From contig JAUNGA010000015.1 of the NCBI GenBank assembly GCA_030524765.1, positions 1 to 39,693 on the forward strand: DNA of 39,693 bases. Direction: 5' to 3'. A program made the translations under genes and the position numbers. This DNA is from Bacteroidales bacterium (lineage in GTDB: Bacteria > Bacteroidota > Bacteroidia > Bacteroidales > Muribaculaceae). Below, piece by piece: positions 1 through 6,720 of the stretch. Under the pieces are notes generated by a model. That model did no database searches. It was not told the origin of the DNA and saw only the letters and a list, made by a program, of their open reading frames with translations. How positions within the stretch are numbered: the first letter of the stretch is position 1; each line of letters starts with the position of its first letter.

Positions 1-55
1 AACCCACGACCTTTTCGTTACGAATGAAATGCTCTACCAACTGAGCTATTGCGGC
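1..55 (-). tRNA. tRNA-Thr (CGT), 3' part outside window
   Basis: Read on the minus strand from 55 down, the sequence starts with acceptor arm GCCGCAA, then TA, a D-arm GCTC/GAGC around AGTTGGTA, and an anticodon loop TTCGTAA, giving anticodon CGT (threonine, codon ACG). The T arm and 3' acceptor strand lie beyond the window edge. The anticodon stem pairs T-A, T-A, T-A, C-G, but the loop-closing pair is A-C (31/39), a small oddity. A promoter box lies just upstream at 66-73. Confidence 0.85.
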
Positions 56-65
56 AATTGCAGCG

Positions 66-73
66 CAAAGTTA
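66..73 (-). promoter_or_regulatory. -7 promoter box for tRNA-Thr
   Basis: On the minus strand this reads TAACTTTG, a full match to the Bacteroidetes -7 consensus TAnnTTTG, about 10 nt before the tRNA 5' end at 55. It overlaps the stop codon of the DUF4270 gene (71-73). No convincing -33 TTG is visible. Confidence 0.6.
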
Positions 74-1459
74 CAAATTTTTATTGTTTTGGGCGCTAAA
101 TGTGAGCTTAATTTTTGCGTCTTTAAGCGAAATTTTTGTCATTACCGGTTTTGAGACGTATGGCACAATCGATGACACTACCATCTTATCTGACCCGTAG
201 TAGCCACCGGTGGCCGGCATCTCGAGGTAGACTTGCACGGGGCAGAGTGTGAAGGTGTAGTCGTCGGGTGTGATCTGATCGCGCTTGAGTAGGTCGAGCA
301 GATAGTTGCGCATCAATTGGAATGTGTAGCTGCGTGTGCTCTCGTTGTAGGCGGCGTAGAATGATGTGACGTCGTCGTTGATCGAGTTGTTGGCAAAGAA
401 TTCTGATTTCTTGTTCTTGAGCACCATCAGCAAGTAGGGTGGCGGCGCGATGCCGTAGGTGTTCGAGATCGAGTCGGCCGGAATTGTGAATGTGAGCGTG
501 TTGAGCACCCGCAGGTCGTTTTTGTATTTGTTGTACGATGCAAGTATCTCGGGTGCCGGAAAGCGTATGTCGACCTCGAGACCTGCCGGAGCGGCTATGA
601 TGTGCTCGCCGGCGGCTGCCATGTCGAGCAGTTCGGGCGCGATGTCAAATTTGATGTTGTTGTTTACGATCACCTCCGGCGCGACGGCGTAGTAGTCGCC
701 ATAGTAGTTTTTGGTCTCGTAGCGGGCCGAGTCGGTGTTGTATGTGGTCTTGTGGTAGAAGAGGCGCATCGATGTGGTGGTGAAGTCGGTGATGCGTCCC
801 GAACCGTAAGACGAGCGTACGTAGATGCCTTTGAAAACTTCGTCGGCAAATCGTGTGGGATCAGAGTAGACCGAGGGGTCGTCGAGATATGCCTGATAGA
901 GCTCGCGGGCGAGCGTGACGGGCATGGGCATGCGTGTGACGATGGTCGAGAGTTTTTTTACAGAATCGGGCTCGTTTTTGGTCGAGGCCGTGTAGATGGC
1001 CGAGCAGAGGGGCCGGCTCTCATAGTATCCGGCCGGATCGAAATCGCTGTATATGGGGTAGGGGAGGTCTTTTTTGAGGCGATATACCTCGAGTCCCATG
1101 GGCACGAGCGAGTCGCCGGTGAATGCGCCGCGCTGCATCTGCATGAAGAGCGTGAGCGAGTCGATGTCGGCTATGGTGAAGTCGGCGGTGTCGATTGCGG
1201 CCGACGGCATGAACTGTGCGACAAAGTCGCTTGAGATCTTGCCGAAACCGGGGGCGTCGACCGATCCGATCAGCTGGCTGATGGTGCGTGATGCGACCAC
1301 GGGGTTTTCGACGGTCGCGCCGGTGACGGTGAATGCCGAGTCGACGACGATTGTGAGTGTCTCGTCGGCAAGCGAGTTGCCTATGCTTGATGTGTCTGAG
1401 CATGCGGTGCCTGAGATCAGGGCTGCTGCGGCGACAATTGAGAGAAGCGTGTGTTTCAT
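71..1459 (-). CDS. DUF4270 family lipoprotein
   Basis: A 462-residue exported protein. The N-terminus is a lipoprotein-type signal (hydrophobic run, then SGTAC with the candidate lipidated Cys at residue 20), followed by SDTSSIG, which is typical of DUF4270 proteins. The rest looks beta-rich with no recognisable catalytic motif; the family has no assigned biochemical role. It starts 24 nt after the stop of the glycogen-synthase-like gene, so the two are almost certainly co-transcribed from the promoter at 2361-2368. From memory, this pairing recurs widely in Bacteroidetes; that is background knowledge and was not checked here. Family call fairly sure, function unknown. Confidence 0.8.
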   Translation of the reverse strand: MKHTLLSIVAAAALISGTACSDTSSIGNSLADETLTIVVDSAFTVTGATVENPVVASRTISQLIGSVDAPGFGKISSDFVAQFMPSAAIDTADFTIADIDSLTLFMQMQRGAFTGDSLVPMGLEVYRLKKDLPYPIYSDFDPAGYYESRPLCSAIYTASTKNEPDSVKKLSTIVTRMPMPVTLARELYQAYLDDPSVYSDPTRFADEVFKGIYVRSSYGSGRITDFTTTSMRLFYHKTTYNTDSARYETKNYYGDYYAVAPEVIVNNNIKFDIAPELLDMAAAGEHIIAAPAGLEVDIRFPAPEILASYNKYKNDLRVLNTLTFTIPADSISNTYGIAPPPYLLMVLKNKKSEFFANNSINDDVTSFYAAYNESTRSYTFQLMRNYLLDLLKRDQITPDDYTFTLCPVQVYLEMPATGGYYGSDKMVVSSIVPYVSKPVMTKISLKDAKIKLTFSAQNNKNL

Positions 1460-1483
1460 CGCGTGGATGGGGAGAGGGATAGA

Positions 1484-2290
1484 TTAGAGCGATTCGTAGA
1501 AAGCCTTGTAGGCGGGGGCGTAGTCGGTGTCGCCGGGGTATTCGAGCAGCGGTTTGCCTGAGGCACGGGCATACTCGATGAGCTCGTCGGGGATGCCTGG
1601 CGAGCTGATTGCGACAGCATCGGCATAGTCGATGGCGATTTTATTGAGGGCGATGTAGTCTACGGGGCCGCCTGTGAGCGAATGCAGGTCTTCGGCAGTG
1701 AAGCCTTCGGGCAGCAGTTTCTCGACCATGCGTGGGTCGAGAGTGCCCTCGAATGGATGGTCGAAGAGCGAGAAAACTACACGCGCGTCGGCAAACGAGG
1801 GGTCGTCGTTGTAGATTTTTTTGAGGTAGATGGGCGCGAGTGCCGAGATCCAGCCCGTGCAGTGGATGATCGAGGGCACCCAACGCAGTTTTTTGACGGT
1901 CTCGAGGACGCCGCGTACGAAGAATATCGAGCGCTCGTCGTTTTCGTCGAAAAGAGTCTCGGTCTCGAGACCTTCGGCTGCGTGGCGCAGGAAGTAGTCG
2001 TCGTTGTCGATAAAGTAAACCTGCATGCGCGAGGGCTGCAGAGTGGCGACCTTGATGATGAGGGGGTGATCGGTGTCGTCGATGATGATGTTCATGCCCG
2101 AGAGACGTATGACCTCGTGAAGCTGGTTGCGACGCTCGTTGATGCAACCATAGCGGGGCATGAATGTGCGCACCTCGGTGCCGCTTTCCTGTATGCCCTG
2201 AGGCAGCATTCGACCGAAGGTAGAGAGGGGGTCGGGAGCAAGATAAGGGGTGATTTCTTGCGAGATATAGAGCACTTTATTGACGTCCAT
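1484..2290 (-). CDS. glycogen/starch synthase-like protein, N-terminal (GT5) half only
   Basis: 268 residues from the ATG at 2290; a TTG one codon earlier is possible but less likely. The N-terminus (VLYISQEITPYLAPDPLSTF) lines up with the GlgA start, where E. coli has SEMFPLLKTGGLADV. The Lys-Thr-Gly-Gly nucleotide-sugar motif is replaced by A18-P19-D20-P21. The protein ends after the first Rossmann-like domain, without the C-terminal glycosyltransferase domain that a full GlgA (about 480 residues) needs. Synthase activity is therefore doubtful; a binding, regulatory or partner role is more likely (inference). First gene of a two-gene unit with the DUF4270 lipoprotein. Confidence 0.75.
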   Translation of the reverse strand: MDVNKVLYISQEITPYLAPDPLSTFGRMLPQGIQESGTEVRTFMPRYGCINERRNQLHEVIRLSGMNIIIDDTDHPLIIKVATLQPSRMQVYFIDNDDYFLRHAAEGLETETLFDENDERSIFFVRGVLETVKKLRWVPSIIHCTGWISALAPIYLKKIYNDDPSFADARVVFSLFDHPFEGTLDPRMVEKLLPEGFTAEDLHSLTGGPVDYIALNKIAIDYADAVAISSPGIPDELIEYARASGKPLLEYPGDTDYAPAYKAFYESL

Positions 2291-2356
2291 CAATCATGAA
2301 TTTTATAGCCCGGATTGATCGCGGAACAGGACAATGCCGGGCATATTGAATTAATA

Positions 2357-2402
2357 ACCGCAAAGTTAAGCAAATTTTTTTGAATTTGCCTCACTTTGCG
2401 GT
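2357..2402. promoter_or_regulatory. nested inverted repeat holding the promoter of the glgA-like/DUF4270 unit
   Basis: Outer arms ACCGCAAAGT (2357-2366) and ACTTTGCGGT (2393-2402) are perfect complements. Inside them, GCAAATT (2370-2376) and AATTTGC (2383-2389) form a second stem with a 6-nt loop. The minus-strand -7 box TAACTTTG is at 2368-2361, within the outer arm, so the leader to the ATG at 2290 would be about 65 nt. The palindrome could be an operator, or act in RNA as the terminator of the upstream ptb-buk transcript (buk stops at 2434); on the minus strand it is followed by TATTAATT, a poor U-tract. Confidence 0.55.
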
Positions 2403-2433
2403 CTATTTAGTACTTTTTAGCAGAGACGCCGGG

Positions 2434-3495
2434 CTATTTGTATTCTTTGATCTCGATGGTGCCGTTCAGTGCTCCGACGCCATTTGATGCGAGTGCGAGC
2501 ATCTCGTTTTCGCCGGGATATACAAATATCGGCGCGAGGAATTCGACGCGGCTGCGTATGCGGCTGACGACGTAGTCGGAGTATGCGACTCCGCCGGTGA
2601 GGAGTATGGCGTCGGCGCGGCCGAAGAGGGCTACGGCGGCTGAGCCTATGCCTTTTGAGATCTGGTAGATCATGCTGTTGAGTATCAGCTCGGCTTTCTT
2701 GTCGCCTTGCTCGATCGACTCGACGATAGCGGCGACGTCGGTGGTGCCGAGATGTGCCGCGAGGCCGGCGTTGCCGCTGATGCGTCGTTTGAGTTGCTCG
2801 CGTGTGTACCGGCGCGAGTAGCAGAGGTCGATGAGTGCGCCCGGAGGCAGCGAGCCTGCGCGCTCGGGCGAGAATGGACCCTCGCCGTCGAATGCGTTGT
2901 TGACGTCGATGCATCGGCCGTGGCGGTGTGCGCCGATTGAGATGCCGCCGCCGAGGTGCGCTATGATGAGGTTGAGGTCTTCGTAGCGAGTGCCGAGCGC
3001 CGCCGCGTGGCGGCAGGCGATGGCGCGCTGGTTGAGTGCGTGCCATGTCGATATGCGCGGCATGAGCGGCGAGCCTGACACGCGTGCTATATCGTCCATC
3101 TCGTCGACCACGCCGGGATCGGCTGTGAGGGCGCGGCAACCCGGGATGCGTGCGGCGATGTCGGATGCAAGGCGGCAGCCGAGATTGCTGGCGTGGTTGC
3201 GCATGGGGTGCTCCATTTCAGAGAGCATGACGTCGTTGACTTCATAGACTCCGCCTTCGATGGGTTTGAGCAGGCCTCCTCGGCCTACGATCGCATCGAA
3301 TTGCAGGGGTATGCCGTTTTCGCGCAGGGTGTTGAGCACGAGATCGCGTCTGTACTCAAACTGGTCGGATACCCTTGCGAAATGGCTCAGCTCGTCGACG
3401 GTGTGTTTGATATTGATCGTCAATTCCGGATCAAGATCGTTGAAAACGGCGATCTTGGTCGATGTCGAGCCTGGGTTGATTGTCAAAAGCTTCAT
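2434..3495 (-). CDS. buk: butyrate kinase
   Basis: A 353-residue acetate/butyrate-kinase (ASKHA) family member. The N-terminus MKLLTINPGSTSTKIAVF carries the phosphate-binding NPGSTSTK motif, and AHLGGGISIG and LTGGVAYSD are the later ATP-binding glycine-rich motifs. Length matches butyrate kinases rather than acetate kinases (about 400). Reaction: acyl phosphate + ADP to carboxylate + ATP in the cytosol. It follows ptb on the same strand, 82 nt downstream, with no promoter box between them, so the two form a substrate-level phosphorylation pair. Substrate may be butyryl-, isobutyryl- or isovaleryl-phosphate; the sequence does not decide. Confidence 0.9.
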   Translation of the reverse strand: MKLLTINPGSTSTKIAVFNDLDPELTINIKHTVDELSHFARVSDQFEYRRDLVLNTLRENGIPLQFDAIVGRGGLLKPIEGGVYEVNDVMLSEMEHPMRNHASNLGCRLASDIAARIPGCRALTADPGVVDEMDDIARVSGSPLMPRISTWHALNQRAIACRHAAALGTRYEDLNLIIAHLGGGISIGAHRHGRCIDVNNAFDGEGPFSPERAGSLPPGALIDLCYSRRYTREQLKRRISGNAGLAAHLGTTDVAAIVESIEQGDKKAELILNSMIYQISKGIGSAAVALFGRADAILLTGGVAYSDYVVSRIRSRVEFLAPIFVYPGENEMLALASNGVGALNGTIEIKEYK

Positions 3496-3577
3496 TAGAT
3501 GATTTGTCGGAGGATGTCAGGTAGTAGTAGGTAGGCGTGATAGGGCGAGCCTCAACGGCCCGCGGGTAGAGAGATTG

Positions 3578-4501
3578 TCAGTCGCGTGCTGCGCGGCTCA
3601 TGAGGCAAGCCATCGCGAGGCTTGCAAATTTTGCGGCGGCGCTGTCGCTGCGCGAGGGTACGACCACTGGAGCCGTAGTGCCGACGAGTGTGCCGGCAGT
3701 GAGCGCGTGGCAGAAGCATGTCATTGTCTTATAGAATACGTTTCCGGCCTCGATGTCGGGGAATATGAGTGCGTCGGCGTTGCCGCAGACGGGTGATGTG
3801 AGGCCTTTGATGGCTGCCGCCTCTGCATCGCAGGCGGCTTTGACGTCGATCGGGCCGCCGAAGACGGCTTTGCCGAACTCGCCGTTGCCGGCGCGTTGTA
3901 TGATGTCGGCGTAGTCGAGTGTCACGGGAAATTTGGGAGATGTCTTTTCGGTGCAGTGTATCAGAGCTATGCGCGGCTCGTCGATGCCGAAGCTGCGGCA
4001 TGCGTCGGCGACATAGTGTGCCTGTGCGATGCGCTGTGCGGCCGTGGGCGATGGTATGACGGCGGCGTCTGAGAAGAAGAGCAGCTTGTCGCGGCCGGGC
4101 ACCTGCATGGCCGTGAGGTGCGAGAGCACGCGTCCGGGAGGCAGCAGGCCGGCGGTCTTGTCGAGAACGGCGCGCAGCAGGTTGTCGGTGTTGATGAGGC
4201 CTTTCATGAGCACGTCGGCAAGGCCGGCGCGCACATCGGCGACGGCCCGTCGGGCTGCGTCGTCGGGTGTGTCGAGTGTCACGACCGATATTTTGCCGGC
4301 GAGCTCGGCGAGCCCGTCGGCCTGCCAGTCGCAGCCGGGGGTGACGTAGAGTGTGCAGTCGGCAAAGCCGTCTGAAATGGCCCGAGCCACAGCTTGGCGG
4401 GTGTGCTCGTCGGCGGGGCAGACAACGGCTACGCGTGTGCGTGCGGCGTTGTCTGAGGAGAGTCGCGAGACGAGTGTCTCAAAGTCGTGAATTGGCGTCA
4501 T
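3578..4501 (-). CDS. ptb: phosphate butyryltransferase
   Basis: A 307-residue member of the phosphate acetyl/butyryltransferase family, the usual Ptb length. Recognisable segments are DVLMKGLINTDNLLRAVL, the SDAAVIPSPTAAQ stretch and NADALIFPDIEAGN near the C-terminus. It converts acyl-CoA + phosphate to acyl phosphate + CoA, feeding the butyrate kinase encoded next. Start is ATG at 4501; a promoter-like pair precedes it (4525-4556). No thiolase, crotonase or butyryl-CoA dehydrogenase genes are in the window, so the acyl-CoA source is not visible; branched-chain amino acid catabolism is one possibility (inference). Confidence 0.9.
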   Translation of the reverse strand: MTPIHDFETLVSRLSSDNAARTRVAVVCPADEHTRQAVARAISDGFADCTLYVTPGCDWQADGLAELAGKISVVTLDTPDDAARRAVADVRAGLADVLMKGLINTDNLLRAVLDKTAGLLPPGRVLSHLTAMQVPGRDKLLFFSDAAVIPSPTAAQRIAQAHYVADACRSFGIDEPRIALIHCTEKTSPKFPVTLDYADIIQRAGNGEFGKAVFGGPIDVKAACDAEAAAIKGLTSPVCGNADALIFPDIEAGNVFYKTMTCFCHALTAGTLVGTTAPVVVPSRSDSAAAKFASLAMACLMSRAARD

Positions 4502-4524
4502 AACACATTTTTGCTATTTTTGTG

Positions 4525-4556
4525 CAAATATCCGATTTTTCTCTGACATTAGCAAA
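4525..4556 (-). promoter_or_regulatory. probable promoter of ptb-buk
   Basis: Minus strand: TTTG (4556-4553), a 20-nt spacer, then GATATTTG (4532-4525), which differs from TAnnTTTG only at its first base. The start codon is about 24 nt downstream of the box. Confidence 0.5.
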
Positions 4557-4599
4557 CTGTTTTACAACATTATTTTTGTCGGACGGCTTTTGCGGGCTG

Positions 4600-5559
4600 T
4601 CAGGGGTTTTGTGCGTCGACGGGTGCGGGGCCGGGTATATCGACTGTGCGGGGCTCGATTTCTTTGACCGGTTTTGACCTGAGGGGGTCGAATCCGTTGC
4701 CATATACGCTGCGGGCCGCCGACTGTATGATGTAGGCGGTCTCGTCGACCCGGCGCACGATCTCGTAGATGCGGTCGGCGTCGTACTGCCGGCACCATAC
4801 GATGAGCATGGTGCGGGGTTCGTTGGTCCAGAATCCCCGCCCGTCAAATGTGGTGACTCCGCGTCCTGACTCGCGAGTGACCCGATGCGCGATCTCCTGC
4901 CATTTCGAGGATAGTATTAGGAATTGTATTGCCTGCCGGTCGGCGTTGACGATGCGGTCGGCGATGAATGAGTATATGACTATGGAGGCCCATCCGTAGA
5001 GAATGGTCTGTACGCGCGCTTGCACGCGTGCGTCAAAGTCGCCGTCGAAGGGCAGCAGGAATGATGCCGTGACGATTGTGACGTCGATGGCCACCATGGT
5101 GCGTCCGATGCTGATGTTGCTGACTTTCTCCATGATGGCGGCGACGGTGTCGGTGCCTCCGGTCGATCCTTTGTGACGGTAGTAGGTGCCGATGCCGAAT
5201 CCGCATATGACAGCGCCCATGAGCACACTCATGGTCGGGTCGGTGACGAGCGGCGGCCGCGAGGTGAATGTGCCCTCGATCGATCCGATCATGAATGACA
5301 GGAGCGAGGCTCCGAAGATTGTGCGCACGATGAATGATCGGCCGAGCACGCGGAATCCTATCATTAGCAGTGCGATGTTGGCGAGCAGCATGGTGACCCA
5401 CACGGGCACTGCCTCGCCTGTGGCGAAGTATATGAGTGTGCTGAATCCGGCCATGCCTCCTGTGACGATCTGGTGAGGCAGGATGAATACAGTGAAGCCA
5501 AGGGCATAGATGGCCATTCCGGCGAGTATGCAGATATAGTCGCGGACAGAGGATTTCAT
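4600..5559 (-). CDS. YitT family membrane protein (DUF2179 C-terminus)
   Basis: 319 residues. The first roughly 210 form several hydrophobic segments with glycine-rich turns (HQIVTGGMAGFSTLIYF, YYRHKGSTGGTDTVAAI), the typical YitT signature. The soluble C-terminus (QEIAHRVTRESGRGVTTFDGRG, then DPLR near the end) is the DUF2179 domain, which resembles PII-like ferredoxin folds. It is an inner-membrane protein of unknown substrate. A proline-rich tail of about 25 residues follows DUF2179. No TAnnTTTG box is evident in the 36 nt upstream, so it may be read through from nagB past the hairpin at 5595-5612. Confidence 0.85.
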   Translation of the reverse strand: MKSSVRDYICILAGMAIYALGFTVFILPHQIVTGGMAGFSTLIYFATGEAVPVWVTMLLANIALLMIGFRVLGRSFIVRTIFGASLLSFMIGSIEGTFTSRPPLVTDPTMSVLMGAVICGFGIGTYYRHKGSTGGTDTVAAIMEKVSNISIGRTMVAIDVTIVTASFLLPFDGDFDARVQARVQTILYGWASIVIYSFIADRIVNADRQAIQFLILSSKWQEIAHRVTRESGRGVTTFDGRGFWTNEPRTMLIVWCRQYDADRIYEIVRRVDETAYIIQSAARSVYGNGFDPLRSKPVKEIEPRTVDIPGPAPVDAQNP

Positions 5560-5594
5560 GGCTTGGTATTTTTAAGGTTGAGATAAAATACAGA

Positions 5595-5612
5595 AAGGGC
5601 CCGAGGGCCCTT
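5595..5612 (-). terminator. hairpin after nagB, possible weak terminator
   Basis: AAGGGCCC (5595-5602) and GGGCCCTT (5605-5612) are perfect complements, starting 13 nt after the nagB stop. On the minus strand it is followed by TCTGTATTTTATCT, a broken U-tract, so termination may be partial and let transcription reach the YitT gene. Confidence 0.5.
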
Positions 5613-5624
5613 CCCGATATGTTG

Positions 5625-6434
5625 TCAGAGTTGTGTCTCAGGGTCGAGATTCGCACTCTCGATGTCTTTGAAGTATTTGTAGGTCTGCACTTTGAGCTCG
5701 CCGCAAGCGTCTTCGTCGGCGACGATTACCGCGGCAGGGTGCATCTGCAGGGCCGAGATTGTCCATTGCTGCGAGATGCCGCCCTCGACGCCGTGGTGCA
5801 GCGCGCGGGCCTTGTTGTGGCCGTTGACGATGAGCATTACGCTGCGTGCGGCCATGACTGTGCCTACGCCGACGGTGAGCGCGGTTTTGGGCACGAGGTC
5901 GATATTGTTGTCAAAGAACCGCGAATTGGCGATGATGGTGTCTTTGGTGAGAGTCTTCATGCGTGTGCGCGATGTGAGCGACGATCCGGGCTCGTTGAAT
6001 GCGATGTGTCCGTCAGGACCTACGCCGCCCATGAAGAGGTCGATGCCGCCGTATGAGGCAATCTTCTCTTCGTAGCGCCGGCACTCCTCTACGGGGTCGG
6101 GTGCGTTGCCATTGAGGATGTTGACGTTTTCGCGTTTTATGTCGATATGATTGAAGAAGTTGGTCCACATGAACGTATAGTAGCTCTGCTCGTGGTCGCG
6201 CGGTATGCCGCAGTATTCGTCCATGTTGAATGTCACGACATTCCTGAACGATACTTTGCCTTGACGGCAAAGGTCGATGAGGGCGCGGTACATGCCCAGG
6301 GGCGAGCTGCCGGTGGGGCAACCGAGCACGAATGGATGGTCTTCGGTGGGTTTTGCCTCGTTGATGCGCGCGGCGACATAGTTGGCGGCCCAGCGAGACA
6401 CCTGGTCGTAGTCGGGTTGAATGATAAGTCTCAT
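5625..6434 (-). CDS. nagB: glucosamine-6-phosphate deaminase
   Basis: 269 residues from the ATG at 6434 (MRLIIQPDY); a longer in-frame extension exists upstream but is Arg/Pro-rich and crosses the nagB promoter and an upstream terminator. It converts glucosamine-6-phosphate to fructose-6-phosphate and ammonia. Catalytic residues fall at the same numbers as in the E. coli enzyme: D72 (FNMDEYCG), D141 and H143 ([12 protein letters not shown]) and E148. The allosteric GlcNAc-6-P residues R158, K160 and T161 (SRTRMKT) are also kept, so allosteric activation is plausible. Monocistronic in appearance, with its own promoter at 6462-6492. Confidence 0.95.
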   Translation of the reverse strand: MRLIIQPDYDQVSRWAANYVAARINEAKPTEDHPFVLGCPTGSSPLGMYRALIDLCRQGKVSFRNVVTFNMDEYCGIPRDHEQSYYTFMWTNFFNHIDIKRENVNILNGNAPDPVEECRRYEEKIASYGGIDLFMGGVGPDGHIAFNEPGSSLTSRTRMKTLTKDTIIANSRFFDNNIDLVPKTALTVGVGTVMAARSVMLIVNGHNKARALHHGVEGGISQQWTISALQMHPAAVIVADEDACGELKVQTYKYFKDIESANLDPETQL

Positions 6435-6461
6435 AGTGTTGCGTTGTAGATTGGTTTTGTG

Positions 6462-6492
6462 CAAATTTAGCACAAAAAGTCGGCATCGGCAA
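6462..6492 (-). promoter_or_regulatory. promoter of nagB
   Basis: Minus strand: TTG (6492-6490), a 20-nt spacer, then TAAATTTG (6469-6462), a full TAnnTTTG match. Predicted leader is about 20 nt. It lies downstream of the terminator at 6504-6538, so nagB has a start site separate from the structured element before it. Confidence 0.65.
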
Positions 6493-6503
6493 GCATGAGA
6501 CAT

Positions 6504-6538
6504 AAAAAAAGCCCGCCTCGGTGGTGGAGAGAGGCGGG
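6504..6538 (-). terminator. strong rho-independent terminator upstream of nagB
   Basis: CCCGCCTC (6512-6519) and GAGGCGGG (6531-6538) form an 8-bp GC stem with an 11-nt loop; on the minus strand it is followed at once by C and seven T (6510-6504). It points toward nagB but ends an RNA that starts upstream of it, between about 6540 and 6720, where no minus-strand protein gene is convincing. Confidence 0.8.
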
Positions 6539-6650
6539 GTTGAGAAGGTAATCGCATTTTAGGGTCTCGACTTTTTAATAAAGCCAGCAAAATGCCTTCT
6601 CTGCGTATAGAACGACGCAGCGGCCGGAAATGTTCGGACAAGGTGTGATT
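6504..6650 (-). ncRNA. candidate small RNA or transcription attenuator (5' end not fixed)
   Basis: Reading the minus strand toward the terminator at 6538-6504: a hairpin CTGCGT/ACGCAG (6620-6601), then a long bulged stem made of CTTCTC pairing GAGAAG (6601-6596 with 6547-6542 as plus coordinates) and AAAATGC/GCATTTT (6589-6595 with 6554-6560). An inner stem GGCTTT/AAAGTC needs a G-U pair that works only for a minus-strand transcript. The terminator follows after 3 nt. I do not recognise the family; it lacks 4.5S RNA motifs. No clean TAnnTTTG box was found for its 5' end. Confidence 0.4.
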
Positions 6651-6711
6651 TTCTTCAGGCGTGAATTCAGATAATACCGGCCGGGCGCGCAATATTGTGG
6701 GCGGTAATTGT

Positions 6712-6719
6712 TATCTTTG
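6712..6719 (+). promoter_or_regulatory. -7 promoter box abutting the hydrolase start codon
   Basis: TATCTTTG is a full TAnnTTTG match. Only one base separates it from the ATG at 6721 (a second ATG follows at 6724), implying a leaderless or nearly leaderless message. The nearest upstream TTG (6695-6697) is 14 bp away, shorter than usual. Confidence 0.5.
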
Positions 6720-6720
6720 T

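Noticed and set aside
4515-4522. TATTTTTG box on the plus strand between ptb and the YitT gene
   Set aside because: It points into the antisense of the YitT gene with no plus-strand gene to drive; likely chance in AT-rich DNA.
6435-6692. N-terminal extension of nagB to 6692
   Set aside because: It crosses a rho-independent terminator and the nagB promoter, and the ATG at 6434 gives exact E. coli active-site numbering.
6504-6720. Identification of the nagB-upstream RNA as 4.5S, 6S or tmRNA
   Set aside because: No 4.5S core motif, no tmRNA tag frame, and the fold does not show a clear 6S central bubble; left unassigned.
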